NCBI RefSeq assembly: GCF_003946015.1
Contig: NZ_RHNU01000006.1
Location: forward strand, 25,168-89,167
Source: Companilactobacillus insicii
GTDB taxonomy: Bacteria > Bacillota > Bacilli > Lactobacillales > Lactobacillaceae
Direction of reading: 5' to 3'
Length of the DNA stretch: 64,000 nucleotides
Shown piece by piece: positions 25,881 through 35,843 of this stretch. The position numbers and the translations under genes are program-made. How positions within the stretch are numbered: the stretch's first letter is position 1; the number at the start of each line of letters is the position of its first letter. Under the pieces are notes generated by a model. It did no database searches. It was not told the DNA's origin and saw nothing but the letters and a program-made list of their open reading frames with translations.

Positions 25881-27902
25881 CTAAATACTTTCAACGACTG
25901 ACCATTTCAACTCAGTGTTATAAATGCCAGCGGTTAAATTATTATCGTTCATGTGTAGTAAAATTCCATTTTCTTTGGCCCAGCCAATAGACGGTACTGG
26001 ATTTCCTTCTTTAGTTACTTGAATTACATGATCGTGACCAAGTATATCGTAGCCAACTCCATCTTCGTAAAACCTTAAGTTTCCTAACAACTTAACATCC
26101 TCCGCATTTATGAAGTCACTAGCTTGTTGAACACGGATTTCTGTATTCGGCTTGTTACGACGTTGATCGTCTATTTCAACGATATTTTCAGGTTCATTTA
26201 GTTCGTCTGGACGATAGATAGTTTCGTTAGCTGAGAATGGGGTAATAACTCCAAAATCAATATTTTTAACGTTTATTTGAATTTTGTTAGTTGAGTAAGT
26301 AATAGCTTCTTCATCACCACTGCTATGATAATCATCAGGGTTGGAAACTTGCCCAACTAAGTATGGTGTCGTTCTCTGAGTACTAAGTTCATCAATTGCG
26401 CCAACGGTCATGGTTACTTTTACTTCGTGGCTTTGTTTAATAGAGAATCCTAGGTTTTTAATGATTAATTCCTTGGTACCATCTTTATTGTTAGAAATAA
26501 TTTCATAGTGATCATTAGATAATTCTTCATTATCTACCACGACCGAATTTATGGTAGAGCTTTCTCTGATTGGAAAATGATAAGTACTATTAGTTAGAAT
26601 TCCTGTATTACTATTGTTTGTAATCGTGGCACTTTCTAAGATTTTATCTTCTTCATTTACACCAAATAAATGAAGATCGCTATCTAGTTCATCTTGATAG
26701 CTAGTGTTAGTAATACTATTTTGGATTTTTATATCAGGAGAGCCATCGGGTATAACGGTCAGAGTAGCTTTGTTAGTAGTGTAGCTCTTGTTGATGGCAC
26801 CCAACTTAACGTTAATAACAGCCTGGTATTTACTTTGATTGTCATCTTCCATATTTGTAGCATCGGTTGTTATTGACATAGGTCCGTTTAATTCATTGTC
26901 TTTATTTATCTGAACCCTAGATCCATCAGGGTTGTCACGATACCACTTGATTGTGTACTCATTTGTGCCACCGCTATTATCTCCACCATCGTCTTCATCA
27001 TCGTCATCGTCGCCGTCATCAATATCGTCCAAATTACCTAAATTACCTTCAATGGAAAATGTTGCTTTATTGCCGGCATGAACCGTTTGATCTTCAAGAC
27101 CTTGTCCGACTTTAACTTCTTTAGTTGCATAAATGTCATCACCAATTGGATTATGAAGAGTACCGATAACCGTTACAGTACCATGAACTTCCGGTTTAGT
27201 TACGGCTGTTAGAAGTCCAGTGTCTTCGTTGATAGTTGCTAGGGATGGATCATCAACACTCCAAGTCACTTCACCGGTATAGTTGGCAGGAATTACATCT
27301 GCATGAGCATAAGTAGATGTAGCGGCCATATCGAATGAAGTACTGTAAATATAATCGTCATCTGTCCTGATCGTCATTTCCTTACCATCAGTGGGTTCAG
27401 GGACTGTGTGCACAGCTGCAACGTGTGAATAGATTTTTTTGGCAAAGTAATTCCAAATAAGACCTTGCCATTGTACTTGTAACTGATAGTAAGTAGTTTC
27501 ATCAGCTTTTTTACCGGTTACCACGAGGTTTTCTTTTGTTCCACCATCAGACTTGCTGACCTTGGTCCATTCTTTGTCACCAACTTGATATTTATACCAT
27601 TGATATCGAGGCGTTCTAGTAAGTGTTGTAATTGCATATACTGCTGAACGAGCCGAGTCAGTCCGCAAAGTTGTTGTATTATCGACAACAACATAACTGT
27701 CCTCTTTAGGTTGTAATGCGAAACCAGTTGTTAGCCAAATACCGAAGAATTTTTTTACGTCTTTGGTTGGCTTATGATAATAGCCGACATCCTCTGCAGT
27801 AGTGTCGGTTTCATCAGCGTGTACATTTAAGCCTGAAATTTGGAAGCAGGCTATAGTTAATAAGAGAGCGAACACAGTCAGAATAAACTTTTTAAGCCGC
27901 AT
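25881..27902 (-). CDS. Large secreted WxL-like surface protein
   Basis: 673 aa. Signal peptide 1-32 (LNVHADE). An Ig-like/Big2-type segment lies around 185-265 (GEVTWSVDDPSLATINEDTGLLTAV). A very acidic Asp-rich linker (DDGDDDDDEDD) and further beta-rich repeats follow. The C-terminus has FGVITPF... and ends GIYNTELKWSVVESI, like a divergent WxL wall-binding domain. The start ATG at 27902 has GAGGAGAG upstream; the GTG at 27917 is part of that RBS. It is divergent from a second WxL-like gene. Adhesion or wall function is inferred. Confidence 0.72.
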   Translation of the reverse strand: MRLKKFILTVFALLLTIACFQISGLNVHADETDTTAEDVGYYHKPTKDVKKFFGIWLTTGFALQPKEDSYVVVDNTTTLRTDSARSAVYAITTLTRTPRYQWYKYQVGDKEWTKVSKSDGGTKENLVVTGKKADETTYYQLQVQWQGLIWNYFAKKIYSHVAAVHTVPEPTDGKEMTIRTDDDYIYSTSFDMAATSTYAHADVIPANYTGEVTWSVDDPSLATINEDTGLLTAVTKPEVHGTVTVIGTLHNPIGDDIYATKEVKVGQGLEDQTVHAGNKATFSIEGNLGNLDDIDDGDDDDDEDDGGDNSGGTNEYTIKWYRDNPDGSRVQINKDNELNGPMSITTDATNMEDDNQSKYQAVINVKLGAINKSYTTNKATLTVIPDGSPDIKIQNSITNTSYQDELDSDLHLFGVNEEDKILESATITNNSNTGILTNSTYHFPIRESSTINSVVVDNEELSNDHYEIISNNKDGTKELIIKNLGFSIKQSHEVKVTMTVGAIDELSTQRTTPYLVGQVSNPDDYHSSGDEEAITYSTNKIQINVKNIDFGVITPFSANETIYRPDELNEPENIVEIDDQRRNKPNTEIRVQQASDFINAEDVKLLGNLRFYEDGVGYDILGHDHVIQVTKEGNPVPSIGWAKENGILLHMNDNNLTAGIYNTELKWSVVESI

Positions 27903-28083
27903 AAATTCTCTCCTCACTTATATGGTGATATAAGTTTAACATTATATACTATGTGTATTGATTCATTTTGTACAAAAAGTATTTTAATAATATGGGTTAT
28001 TCTTGCGCTGTAATCAAGGTTAAAAATAATGCATAATAAAAGATCATTTTTCCAGTATGCCCATAATTCATAAACTAATAAAC

Positions 28084-28092
28084 TGCTACAAT
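28084..28092 (+). promoter_or_regulatory. Extended -10 upstream of the WxL-like gene
   Basis: TGCTACAAT, 57 bp before the start at 28150. No clear -35. Confidence 0.4.
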
Positions 28093-28149
28093 GTAAATAG
28101 GTATATATAGAATGCTGTATGATGCTTTTGATAAGAAGATGAGATAAGA

Positions 28150-29838
28150 ATGAAAAATAAAAATAGACAAGTTCTATTTGCTTTAGTAGTTACTTTCGGT
28201 TTGATACTCACTTTTTTCACTGCTATTAATACTTATGCGGCAACGGGTACTAGTACTGAAACCGCCAGAATAAATAATGTTATGATAGACAATGGTAATT
28301 ACAAAACGAAGATTGATTTCAAGATGACTAGTGATGGCAGTCAGCTGATTTTATATTCGCCTGATTATGACAATTTAGATATAAATTATCTGAAGGCAGA
28401 ACTAGGTAATTCAAATGTTGTTACGAATAAAAATGGCGATTATGTAATCGTTAATTTAACAAATGAATTGAACAGTAAAAATTCAGGTTCGTTCAATGTT
28501 GAAATGAAGCAATTTAATGATGATAACTTAGCTATTAGAGACATGAATGGTAACAACTTGGCTGTAAGAAGTTTGACGCCAGTTGATAGGGCCAATGAGA
28601 ATGATTCAGATAATATTGATGTCTCAAATAAACCGGTTTTGAGATTAGTCGATTCTGGTACTAGTTCAAGTCCGATTGGAACTGAAAATAGTTATTATGT
28701 CACCGGTAATTGGTACGACTATGATAGTAAAAATGTGGCATTGTACTACAGCCTAGACGTTAATGATCCTTCTAAGGCATCTAAAGTTGCTAGCTATACT
28801 CAAAGTGAATCCGATGGACATAACTTAGTGGTTCACTCTTTTAGTGAAAATATCAATTTATCTGGTAAATCAGGTAATCATACTGTTTATTTTTGGATTA
28901 AAGATTCTGATGGAAACTGGTCTAGTGTTAGTAGCAGTGTGATTAATGTCGCTGCTACCAATAAAGTGTATTCTGGATTCAGTCCGGCTAGTGCTTTGTT
29001 TGCTTCAAGGGCACTTGTACCTGCTGCAGCTACTGCGGGCAATTCTGTAGTAAAATTGATACTTACAAATAATGGAATCGATACTCCGAATACTTATACA
29101 GCAGATAATCCATACATGAGTAAATCTACGGGGTTTCAATTCAAAGTGTACATAAACACCCCTAATGTTGATGTCTACCATGCAACAGTGTACTATGAAA
29201 CGGATGTGGAAAGTCAAAAGGTATATATAAGTACTGGGGGAGGATTTAACAGTACAATAAATGTTCCAGCTAAAATCAATACTTCTTTGTATACGGATAA
29301 TAAATTGCATTATGTAAAGGTAATGCTGCGTCAGTCAAAGCAATTAGGGAGTGTAATAAGTAATGATCCTAACGGACAAATATTAGCCAGCGATACTCTC
29401 TATTTCAGAACTGGGTATAGTTTGGCTGTAGATCCACCAAAAAGTATAGATTTTGGTAGCTATATGCCAGGAGGTGGAAAATCACCAATTCTAAATGCCA
29501 ACTTAGATGGTTCCAAGTTGTTAGTTATTGATGGTCGTAATGTTGATAATTATCAAAAATTACAATTAATAACACATAATTTGAAAAACTCGACCGGCAA
29601 TCAGCTGGGCGGCAATATTTATTGGGGAAATACGCCATATGAGTATGGCTCTCCTATCGATATAAGGAATATTGATGGCCCAAGTTCAAATAACACTATT
29701 AAGACTTATGATTTATCCAGTTTATTGGAGCAGAATTTAAAGATGAAATTGGATACAAATGATTTATCGTCAGGAACATATGATGCCAATTCTTCTATAG
29801 GAAATGTATGGACGTGGCAATTTGTTTCCAGTTTGTAG
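28150..29838 (+). CDS. Secreted WxL-like surface protein
   Basis: 562 aa. Signal peptide 1-31 (NTYAATG). Mid region about 150-270 looks like a bacterial Ig-like domain (YYVTGNWYDYDSKNVALYYSLD...HTVYFWIKDSDGNWS). The C-terminal ~140 residues begin SIDFGSYMPGG and end IGNVWTWQFVSSL, the arrangement of a WxL domain with a degenerate W-x-L. The RBS is weak. Terminator follows at 29837. Confidence 0.72.
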   Translation: MKNKNRQVLFALVVTFGLILTFFTAINTYAATGTSTETARINNVMIDNGNYKTKIDFKMTSDGSQLILYSPDYDNLDINYLKAELGNSNVVTNKNGDYVIVNLTNELNSKNSGSFNVEMKQFNDDNLAIRDMNGNNLAVRSLTPVDRANENDSDNIDVSNKPVLRLVDSGTSSSPIGTENSYYVTGNWYDYDSKNVALYYSLDVNDPSKASKVASYTQSESDGHNLVVHSFSENINLSGKSGNHTVYFWIKDSDGNWSSVSSSVINVAATNKVYSGFSPASALFASRALVPAAATAGNSVVKLILTNNGIDTPNTYTADNPYMSKSTGFQFKVYINTPNVDVYHATVYYETDVESQKVYISTGGGFNSTINVPAKINTSLYTDNKLHYVKVMLRQSKQLGSVISNDPNGQILASDTLYFRTGYSLAVDPPKSIDFGSYMPGGGKSPILNANLDGSKLLVIDGRNVDNYQKLQLITHNLKNSTGNQLGGNIYWGNTPYEYGSPIDIRNIDGPSSNNTIKTYDLSSLLEQNLKMKLDTNDLSSGTYDANSSIGNVWTWQFVSSL

Positions 29839-29864
29839 AACTCTTAGGAGTTCTATTTTTTTTT
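29837..29864 (+). terminator. Terminator of the WxL-like gene
   Basis: AGAACTC-TTAG-GAGTTCT, then A and T9. Confidence 0.85.
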
Positions 29865-30178
29865 GCGTAATTTAATTATTGGTATACCTGAAAGATAAAT
29901 CGCCATATTGTGTTTTTGTGATTTTTTCACTCTTTAAAATAAATTATTTTCTTAATCAAAAATAATATTATATATTTTTTTACAAATCCACTGGTTGAGC
30001 CTATAATTGCACCACTCATGGCTGATATAACAGTAATACTCACTGTATATATACGGCTTGTAAATAATATAAGTAATTTCATATAAAAGCAATACAATGG
30101 CTACAAACTAATTTATAATGAGTTTGTAAACAAGAATTAATTAATTATTTCACAATTTATCTAAAGGAAGTGATTAAT
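29865..30178 (+). other. 314-bp leader of the glycogen operon
   Basis: No gene. Promoter TTGTAA (30058-30063), a 17-nt spacer, ATATAA (30081-30086). Inverted repeat ACAAACT (30103-30109) and AGTTTGT (30121-30127) lies between the promoter and the glgB RBS and may be an operator. No cre-like site was seen. Confidence 0.5.
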
Positions 30179-32059
30179 TTGGTATTGAAATATAATTTAG
30201 CAGAAAGTGGCTATTTATTTAACACTGGGAAGTCTTATAAAAGTTATGAGTTTCTGGGGTGCCATGTTCTAAAAAACGGAATAACTATTTTTAACGTTTG
30301 GGCTCCACATGCTAAATCAGTAGCTGTTGTAGGAGATTTTAATGGATGGCATGATTCTGAATTAACCGCAATAGATACAACTGGGATTTGGCATGGTGAG
30401 TTTCGTGATGTTGAAATTGGTTCTTTGTACAAGTTTTCAATTACTGATTCTAATAATGAACGACATTTAAAAATTGATCCTTATGCTAGAGAGTTTGAAA
30501 AAAAACCTGGGGATGCGGCAGTAGTTGTTGGACCCATAAATAAAAAATGGCATGACAGTTTGTGGTTAGCACGTCGCAAACGTAGTGACATTAAAAAACG
30601 ACCGTTAAATATTTATGAACTACATTTAGGTTCATGGCGACGTCATGAAGATGGTAGTTACTATACGTATTCCGAAATTGCGACCGAATTGATTCCCTAT
30701 ATAAAGAAAATGGGTTATACCCATGTTGAACTTATGCCAGTTATGGAACATTTACTTGATGCTTCTTGGGGTTATCAACAATTAGGGTATTTTGCAATAA
30801 CCAGTCGTTTTGGCAATATTGATGGTTTCTTAGATTTGGTTGATAAACTTCATCAAGCTAATATTGGTGTTTTAGTTGACTGGGTTCCGGGACATTTCAT
30901 CCGTAATTACGATGCATTGTATCAATATGATGGAACAATCACTTATGAGTATCAGGATGAAAATCGAGCTGATAATCGTGGATGGGGTGCGTGGAATTTT
31001 GATTTAGGCAAAGCGCAAGTTCGAAGCTTCTTAATTTCAAGTGCTTTCTATTGGTTGGAGCAATGTCATTTAGACGGCCTCAGAGTAGATTCTGTTTCAA
31101 ATATGCTTTATTTGGATTATGACATTGGTAAAGAAGGATTAAAGAATGATCAAGGCGACAACCGTAATTTAGAAGGCATTGAATTCCTCCAGAAGCTCAA
31201 CCAGATTGTCCACGAAGAACACCCAGATGCTTTGATGATTGCCGAAGAATCTTCAGCTTTTGCAGGAGTCACTAATGCTGTGGAAGATGGTGGACTTGGT
31301 TTTGACTTTAAGTGGAATCTGGGTTGGATGCATGACACATTAAAATTTTTTGAGATGGACCCACTGTATCGGCATGATCACTTTGATTTATTAACCTTTG
31401 CTTTTGTATATATGTATAATGAAAAATTCATTATGCCGTTCTCACATGATGAAGTTGTTCATGGAAAAAAGTCATTAATGCATAAAATGCCTGGAGATCG
31501 GTACAATCAATTTGCTAATTTACGAACAATGATCACATATCTTCTGGCATTTCCCGGTAAAAAGTTAACTTTTATGGGCTCTGAATGGGGACAATTTCTT
31601 GAATGGCGTGATTGGACTTCCTTAGAGTGGGTAGACTTAAAGGACCCGCTTAATAATAAAATGCAAAAATTTACTCAAACACTTAATCAAACTTATCGTG
31701 ATAATAAGCCATTATGGGAACAAGATTATGAATCAAATGGAATGATTTATTCAAATACAGACGATGCTCAAAGTTCTACTATGGGATTTATTCGGCAAGG
31801 AAAACGAAAGCATCAGTTTGTAGTCGCAGCATTTAATTTTGTACCAGTTGAACGAAAAGATTATCGAATTGGAGTTCCATATGCAGGTGAATATGAACTA
31901 TTAATTAACACGGAGGATAAGACCTTCGGAGGTACTTGGACAAAACTGGAGACGAAGTTTGTCGCTGATAAAACACCGTTTCATGGGCAACCTGCAAGCT
32001 TTATATTGACGCTTCCAGCCATGGGAGCATTATTGATTCGACCAACCAAATTGAAGTAG
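30179..32059 (+). CDS. glgB: 1,4-alpha-glucan branching enzyme
   Basis: 626 aa. N-terminal CBM48 (VWAPHAKSVAVVGDFNGWHD), then GH13: DWVPGHF, DGLRVDSVSNML with the nucleophile Asp, IAEESSAF with the acid Glu and PFSHDEVVHGKKS. Introduces alpha-1,6 branches in glycogen. AAAGGAAG at 30163-30170 is best spaced for TTG at 30179; a GTG at 30170 overlaps the RBS. First gene of a six-gene operon. Confidence 0.92.
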   Translation: MVLKYNLAESGYLFNTGKSYKSYEFLGCHVLKNGITIFNVWAPHAKSVAVVGDFNGWHDSELTAIDTTGIWHGEFRDVEIGSLYKFSITDSNNERHLKIDPYAREFEKKPGDAAVVVGPINKKWHDSLWLARRKRSDIKKRPLNIYELHLGSWRRHEDGSYYTYSEIATELIPYIKKMGYTHVELMPVMEHLLDASWGYQQLGYFAITSRFGNIDGFLDLVDKLHQANIGVLVDWVPGHFIRNYDALYQYDGTITYEYQDENRADNRGWGAWNFDLGKAQVRSFLISSAFYWLEQCHLDGLRVDSVSNMLYLDYDIGKEGLKNDQGDNRNLEGIEFLQKLNQIVHEEHPDALMIAEESSAFAGVTNAVEDGGLGFDFKWNLGWMHDTLKFFEMDPLYRHDHFDLLTFAFVYMYNEKFIMPFSHDEVVHGKKSLMHKMPGDRYNQFANLRTMITYLLAFPGKKLTFMGSEWGQFLEWRDWTSLEWVDLKDPLNNKMQKFTQTLNQTYRDNKPLWEQDYESNGMIYSNTDDAQSSTMGFIRQGKRKHQFVVAAFNFVPVERKDYRIGVPYAGEYELLINTEDKTFGGTWTKLETKFVADKTPFHGQPASFILTLPAMGALLIRPTKLK

Positions 32060-32071
32060 GGGTGAGTCATT

Positions 32072-33217
32072 ATGACAGAGAAAAATGAAATGTTAGCAAT
32101 TATTTTAGCAGGTGGACAAGGTACTAGATTAGGGAAATTGACTAAGTCAACCGCAAAACCAGCAATCCCCTTTGGCGGACGTTATCGTATTATTGACTTC
32201 ACATTAAGCAATTGTGCAAACTCAGGTATTGATACAGTAGGCGTCATAACGCAGTATCAACCTTTGGAATTGAATGCTCATATTGGAAATGGATCAAGTT
32301 GGGGATTAGACGATCAAAATGGTGGTGTAACGGTGCTACAGCCTTTTTCATCTAGTGAAGGTGAGAAATTCTTTGAGGGAACGGCTCATGCTATTTATCA
32401 AAATATCGAATATATTGATCAACAAAATCCTGAATACTTACTAGTTTTGTCAGGTGATCATATTTATAAGATGGATTATGGTGCAATGCTTGAATATCAT
32501 AAGGCAAAGAAGGCTTCCTTAACTGTTGGAGTGATTCCAGTAACAATGGAAGAGGCAAAGCGCTTTGGAATGATGAATACAGATGAGACAGATCGTATTA
32601 TTGAGTTTGAAGAGAAGCCAGAGCATCCTAAGAGTGATAAGGCATCAATGGGAATTTATATTTTTAATTGGCCAACTTTAAGAAATTATTTGACGACAAG
32701 CTTTACCACTAATAAGACATTAGAGGATTTCGGCAAGAATGTTATTCCTATGTACTTAGCTAACAATGAGTCAACTTATGCATATGCCTTTGATGGTTAT
32801 TGGCGTGATGTTGGAACGATTCATAGTTTATGGCAGGCTAATATGGAATTTCTATCACCGCATAATAGTTTAAATATTGGTGATCGTAATTGGCGTATTA
32901 ATTCTAAGGCACAAGTTTTACCTCCAATGTTTTTGACCAATACTAGCAACGTTAATAATTCCATGATTGTTGACAGTTGTTATGTAGCCGGTGAAGTTGA
33001 TCATTCTATTCTTTCACAGCGTGTCTCGGTTGGAACGGGTAGTCGTATTGTTGATAGTATGATTATGCCTGGTGCAACTATCGGTAAGAATGTTGTTGTC
33101 GATCACGCTTTGGTTGGCGAAGAAGCTGTGATCGGTGATGGTGCAGAAGTCAAAGGAACGGATAAAGATATCGCTGTGGTAGGTTATGGCGAAGTTGTGG
33201 GGGTTAAGAAATCATGA
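32072..33217 (+). CDS. glgC: Glucose-1-phosphate adenylyltransferase
   Basis: 381 aa. Nucleotide site [24 protein letters not shown] and C-terminal left-handed beta-helix repeats. Makes ADP-glucose for glycogen. Its last 4 bp overlap glgD (ATGA). GlgC and GlgD form the heteromeric enzyme in Firmicutes. Confidence 0.94.
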   Translation: MTEKNEMLAIILAGGQGTRLGKLTKSTAKPAIPFGGRYRIIDFTLSNCANSGIDTVGVITQYQPLELNAHIGNGSSWGLDDQNGGVTVLQPFSSSEGEKFFEGTAHAIYQNIEYIDQQNPEYLLVLSGDHIYKMDYGAMLEYHKAKKASLTVGVIPVTMEEAKRFGMMNTDETDRIIEFEEKPEHPKSDKASMGIYIFNWPTLRNYLTTSFTTNKTLEDFGKNVIPMYLANNESTYAYAFDGYWRDVGTIHSLWQANMEFLSPHNSLNIGDRNWRINSKAQVLPPMFLTNTSNVNNSMIVDSCYVAGEVDHSILSQRVSVGTGSRIVDSMIMPGATIGKNVVVDHALVGEEAVIGDGAEVKGTDKDIAVVGYGEVVGVKKS

Positions 33218-34380
33218 AACATAACAGTGTGAGTGCAGTAATTAACTTAGTTGAACCATGGGAGAAACTTGAACCCTTAACGCAAGATCGTCCAGTCGGA
33301 ACATTACCATTTGGTGGACGCTATCGATTGATTGATTTCCCATTATCCAGTATCGCAAACGCTGAAATTCAAAATGTAATGATAGCTTCGCCACGATCAG
33401 GACGCTCAGTGTCTGATCATATTAGAAGTGGTAACGATTGGAATCTTGATACTATCCGTGGCGGATTATTTAATTTTCCATATAACGATTTGTCATTAAT
33501 TGCTCCAGAAAAAAAAGAAACATTGATTCATCACTATTACGACAATGCCATTCTTTTCTTAAAGAGAAGTAATAGTGAGTACACAGTTGTCATGGGTACA
33601 AGAAATATTTGTAATATTGATCTGAAAGCACTATTGCGCTATCACAAAGAACGTGATAATCGTGTGACGACTGTATATAAGAGTGTTAGTGCATCAGAAA
33701 TAAAGCCAACTAATACGGTCTTGCAATTGACCGAGAATGGTATGGCAACGTCGATAGTAGAAGCATCTAAAACTATTCCATCTAGTGAAGGGAAACTGGC
33801 CAAAGATCTCAATATTTATTTGATGAGTACAGTAGATTTAATTGATATTTTGAACGAAGCTAATCAACGTGGTGACTTAATCAGTTTGGAACGCTTGATG
33901 AAACAAGCAGTTATCCAACACAACGCTAATGCGTTCGAGTATACAGGCTTCTTTGCCAATATTCATGATATTTCAAGTTACTACAAAGCAAGCATGTCGA
34001 TTTTACATGAGGATAATTTTAGAGCACTATTTTATAGTCAACGTCAGATCTATACTAAGGTTAAAAATGAAATTCCAACTTTCTTTGCTAAGAGTTCACA
34101 GGTAAAAGGCAGTCTCTGCGGTACCGGCGGTTATATTGAAGGCAAGGTCGTTAATTCAGTTATTTTTCGTAATGTATTTATTAATCGCAACAGTCTAATC
34201 AAGGATTCTGTAATTATGCAAGGCACTAGAATTGGCGTTGGAACTACTATTGAGAATGCTGTTATCGATAAAAATGTAGTTATTGGACCAAATCTAGAAC
34301 TAAAAGGTACAGCGGATGATCCCTTAGTTATTGGCAAAGGGAAACGGATATTCAGACAAGCGGAGGTCACTAATGAGTAG
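33214..34380 (+). CDS. glgD: Glucose-1-phosphate adenylyltransferase, GlgD subunit
   Basis: 388 aa. Shares [15 protein letters not shown] with GlgC, but the N-terminal G-rich nucleotide loop is absent, as expected of the regulatory, poorly catalytic subunit. C-terminal hexapeptide repeats ([22 protein letters not shown]). The start overlaps glgC and the end overlaps glgA. Confidence 0.92.
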   Translation: MKHNSVSAVINLVEPWEKLEPLTQDRPVGTLPFGGRYRLIDFPLSSIANAEIQNVMIASPRSGRSVSDHIRSGNDWNLDTIRGGLFNFPYNDLSLIAPEKKETLIHHYYDNAILFLKRSNSEYTVVMGTRNICNIDLKALLRYHKERDNRVTTVYKSVSASEIKPTNTVLQLTENGMATSIVEASKTIPSSEGKLAKDLNIYLMSTVDLIDILNEANQRGDLISLERLMKQAVIQHNANAFEYTGFFANIHDISSYYKASMSILHEDNFRALFYSQRQIYTKVKNEIPTFFAKSSQVKGSLCGTGGYIEGKVVNSVIFRNVFINRNSLIKDSVIMQGTRIGVGTTIENAVIDKNVVIGPNLELKGTADDPLVIGKGKRIFRQAEVTNE

Positions 34381-35812
34381 AGTTTTATTTGCAGCTGCTG
34401 AAGCAGCACCATTTTATAAGACAGGTGGATTAGGAGACGTTAGCTTAGCTTTGCCCAAGGCATTGATCAAAGACGGGGTTGAATTAAGAGTCGTAATTCC
34501 GTATTACAAAAAGTTATTTCCTGAAAAATATCGTACAAAGATCAAAGAGTTAATGTACTTTCAGGTACAAGTTGGGGCTAAATCAAAGTATTGTGGAATT
34601 AAAACTCTAACTTTAGATGGAGTCGATTACTATTTGATTGATAATGAGGAATATTTTGGTCGCGATAATATTTACGGATATTGGGATGATGGCGAAAGGT
34701 TTGCATTTTTCCAATTAGCGATATGTGAAATGTTGGAAAAAATAAATTATATTCCTAATGTCATTCATTGTAACGATTGGCATACAGCTTTTATTCCCGT
34801 TTTATTGAAGGATAAATACAACTGGATCGATTCATACCGTCATATTAAGACAGTTTTAACGATTCATAACATTCAGTTTCAAGGCGTATATGATCCCGTT
34901 ATTCTTGATAGTCTATTTGGTATTGGCATGCGAACCTTTGATGAAGGAACGGTTGAATTCTACGGAAATGTTAATTTTATGAAAGGTGGAATTTATTGCG
35001 CGGATGCTGTTACGACAGTTTCACCTAGTTATGCCGAAGAGATTCAAACTCCTGAGTTTGGAGAAAGTCTAGATGGGATCTTACGTGATAATTCATATAA
35101 ATTACAAGGAATCGTTAATGGAATAGATACGCAAATTTATGATCCAGCTACTGATCCTAATATCTTCTCTCACTATCAAGTTGATGATATGAATAATAAG
35201 GTTAAGGACAAACATGATTTACAAAAATCTTTAGGACTTCCACAAGTCGATGTTCCGATTTTTGCGGTAGTATCAAGGTTAACTAGACAAAAGGGTATGG
35301 ATTTGTTACTAGATACTTTAAATGATTTCTTGCATAAGTATGATGCGCAAGTCATTGTTTTGGGAACCGGTGATCCGGATTTGGAAGCTGGATTTAGAGG
35401 TTATCAAGAAGCCTTTCCAAATAAATTTGTAGCGGCCATTGAGTTTGATGTTAGATTGGCACAGCAGATCTATGCCGGCAGTGATGTCTTTGTAATGCCT
35501 TCAGCTTTTGAGCCTTGTGGGCTTTCTCAAATGATGGCAATGCGTTACGGTAGTGTTCCACTAGTTCATTCTGTTGGTGGTTTACGCGATACTGTAAAGC
35601 CTTATAATCATTTTACTGGTGAAGGAACTGGCTTTGGATTCAACGATTATCGCTCAGAAGTTTTAGGTAAGATGATGGGATATGCTTATAACTTGTATTG
35701 TGACGAACCCAAGGCATGGCAGAAGATTAGATTTCAGGGAATGAAGAAAGATTTCGGTTGGCAAAAGTCAGCACAAAAATACCGCCAGTTATATCAAGAA
35801 TTGTCTGACTAA
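34373..35812 (+). CDS. glgA: Glycogen synthase
   Basis: 479 aa. GT5 family: N-terminal KTGGLGDVSLALPKAL binds ADP-glucose. C-terminal motif PSAFEPCGLSQMMAMRYGSVPLVHSVGGLRDTV. CGGAGG precedes the ATG at 34373, overlapping the glgD stop; a longer in-frame start at 34331 would lie inside glgD. Confidence 0.94.
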   Translation: MSRVLFAAAEAAPFYKTGGLGDVSLALPKALIKDGVELRVVIPYYKKLFPEKYRTKIKELMYFQVQVGAKSKYCGIKTLTLDGVDYYLIDNEEYFGRDNIYGYWDDGERFAFFQLAICEMLEKINYIPNVIHCNDWHTAFIPVLLKDKYNWIDSYRHIKTVLTIHNIQFQGVYDPVILDSLFGIGMRTFDEGTVEFYGNVNFMKGGIYCADAVTTVSPSYAEEIQTPEFGESLDGILRDNSYKLQGIVNGIDTQIYDPATDPNIFSHYQVDDMNNKVKDKHDLQKSLGLPQVDVPIFAVVSRLTRQKGMDLLLDTLNDFLHKYDAQVIVLGTGDPDLEAGFRGYQEAFPNKFVAAIEFDVRLAQQIYAGSDVFVMPSAFEPCGLSQMMAMRYGSVPLVHSVGGLRDTVKPYNHFTGEGTGFGFNDYRSEVLGKMMGYAYNLYCDEPKAWQKIRFQGMKKDFGWQKSAQKYRQLYQELSD

Positions 35813-35843
35813 GTTTTCCTAGCGGTTGATGGGAGTTAAAAAC

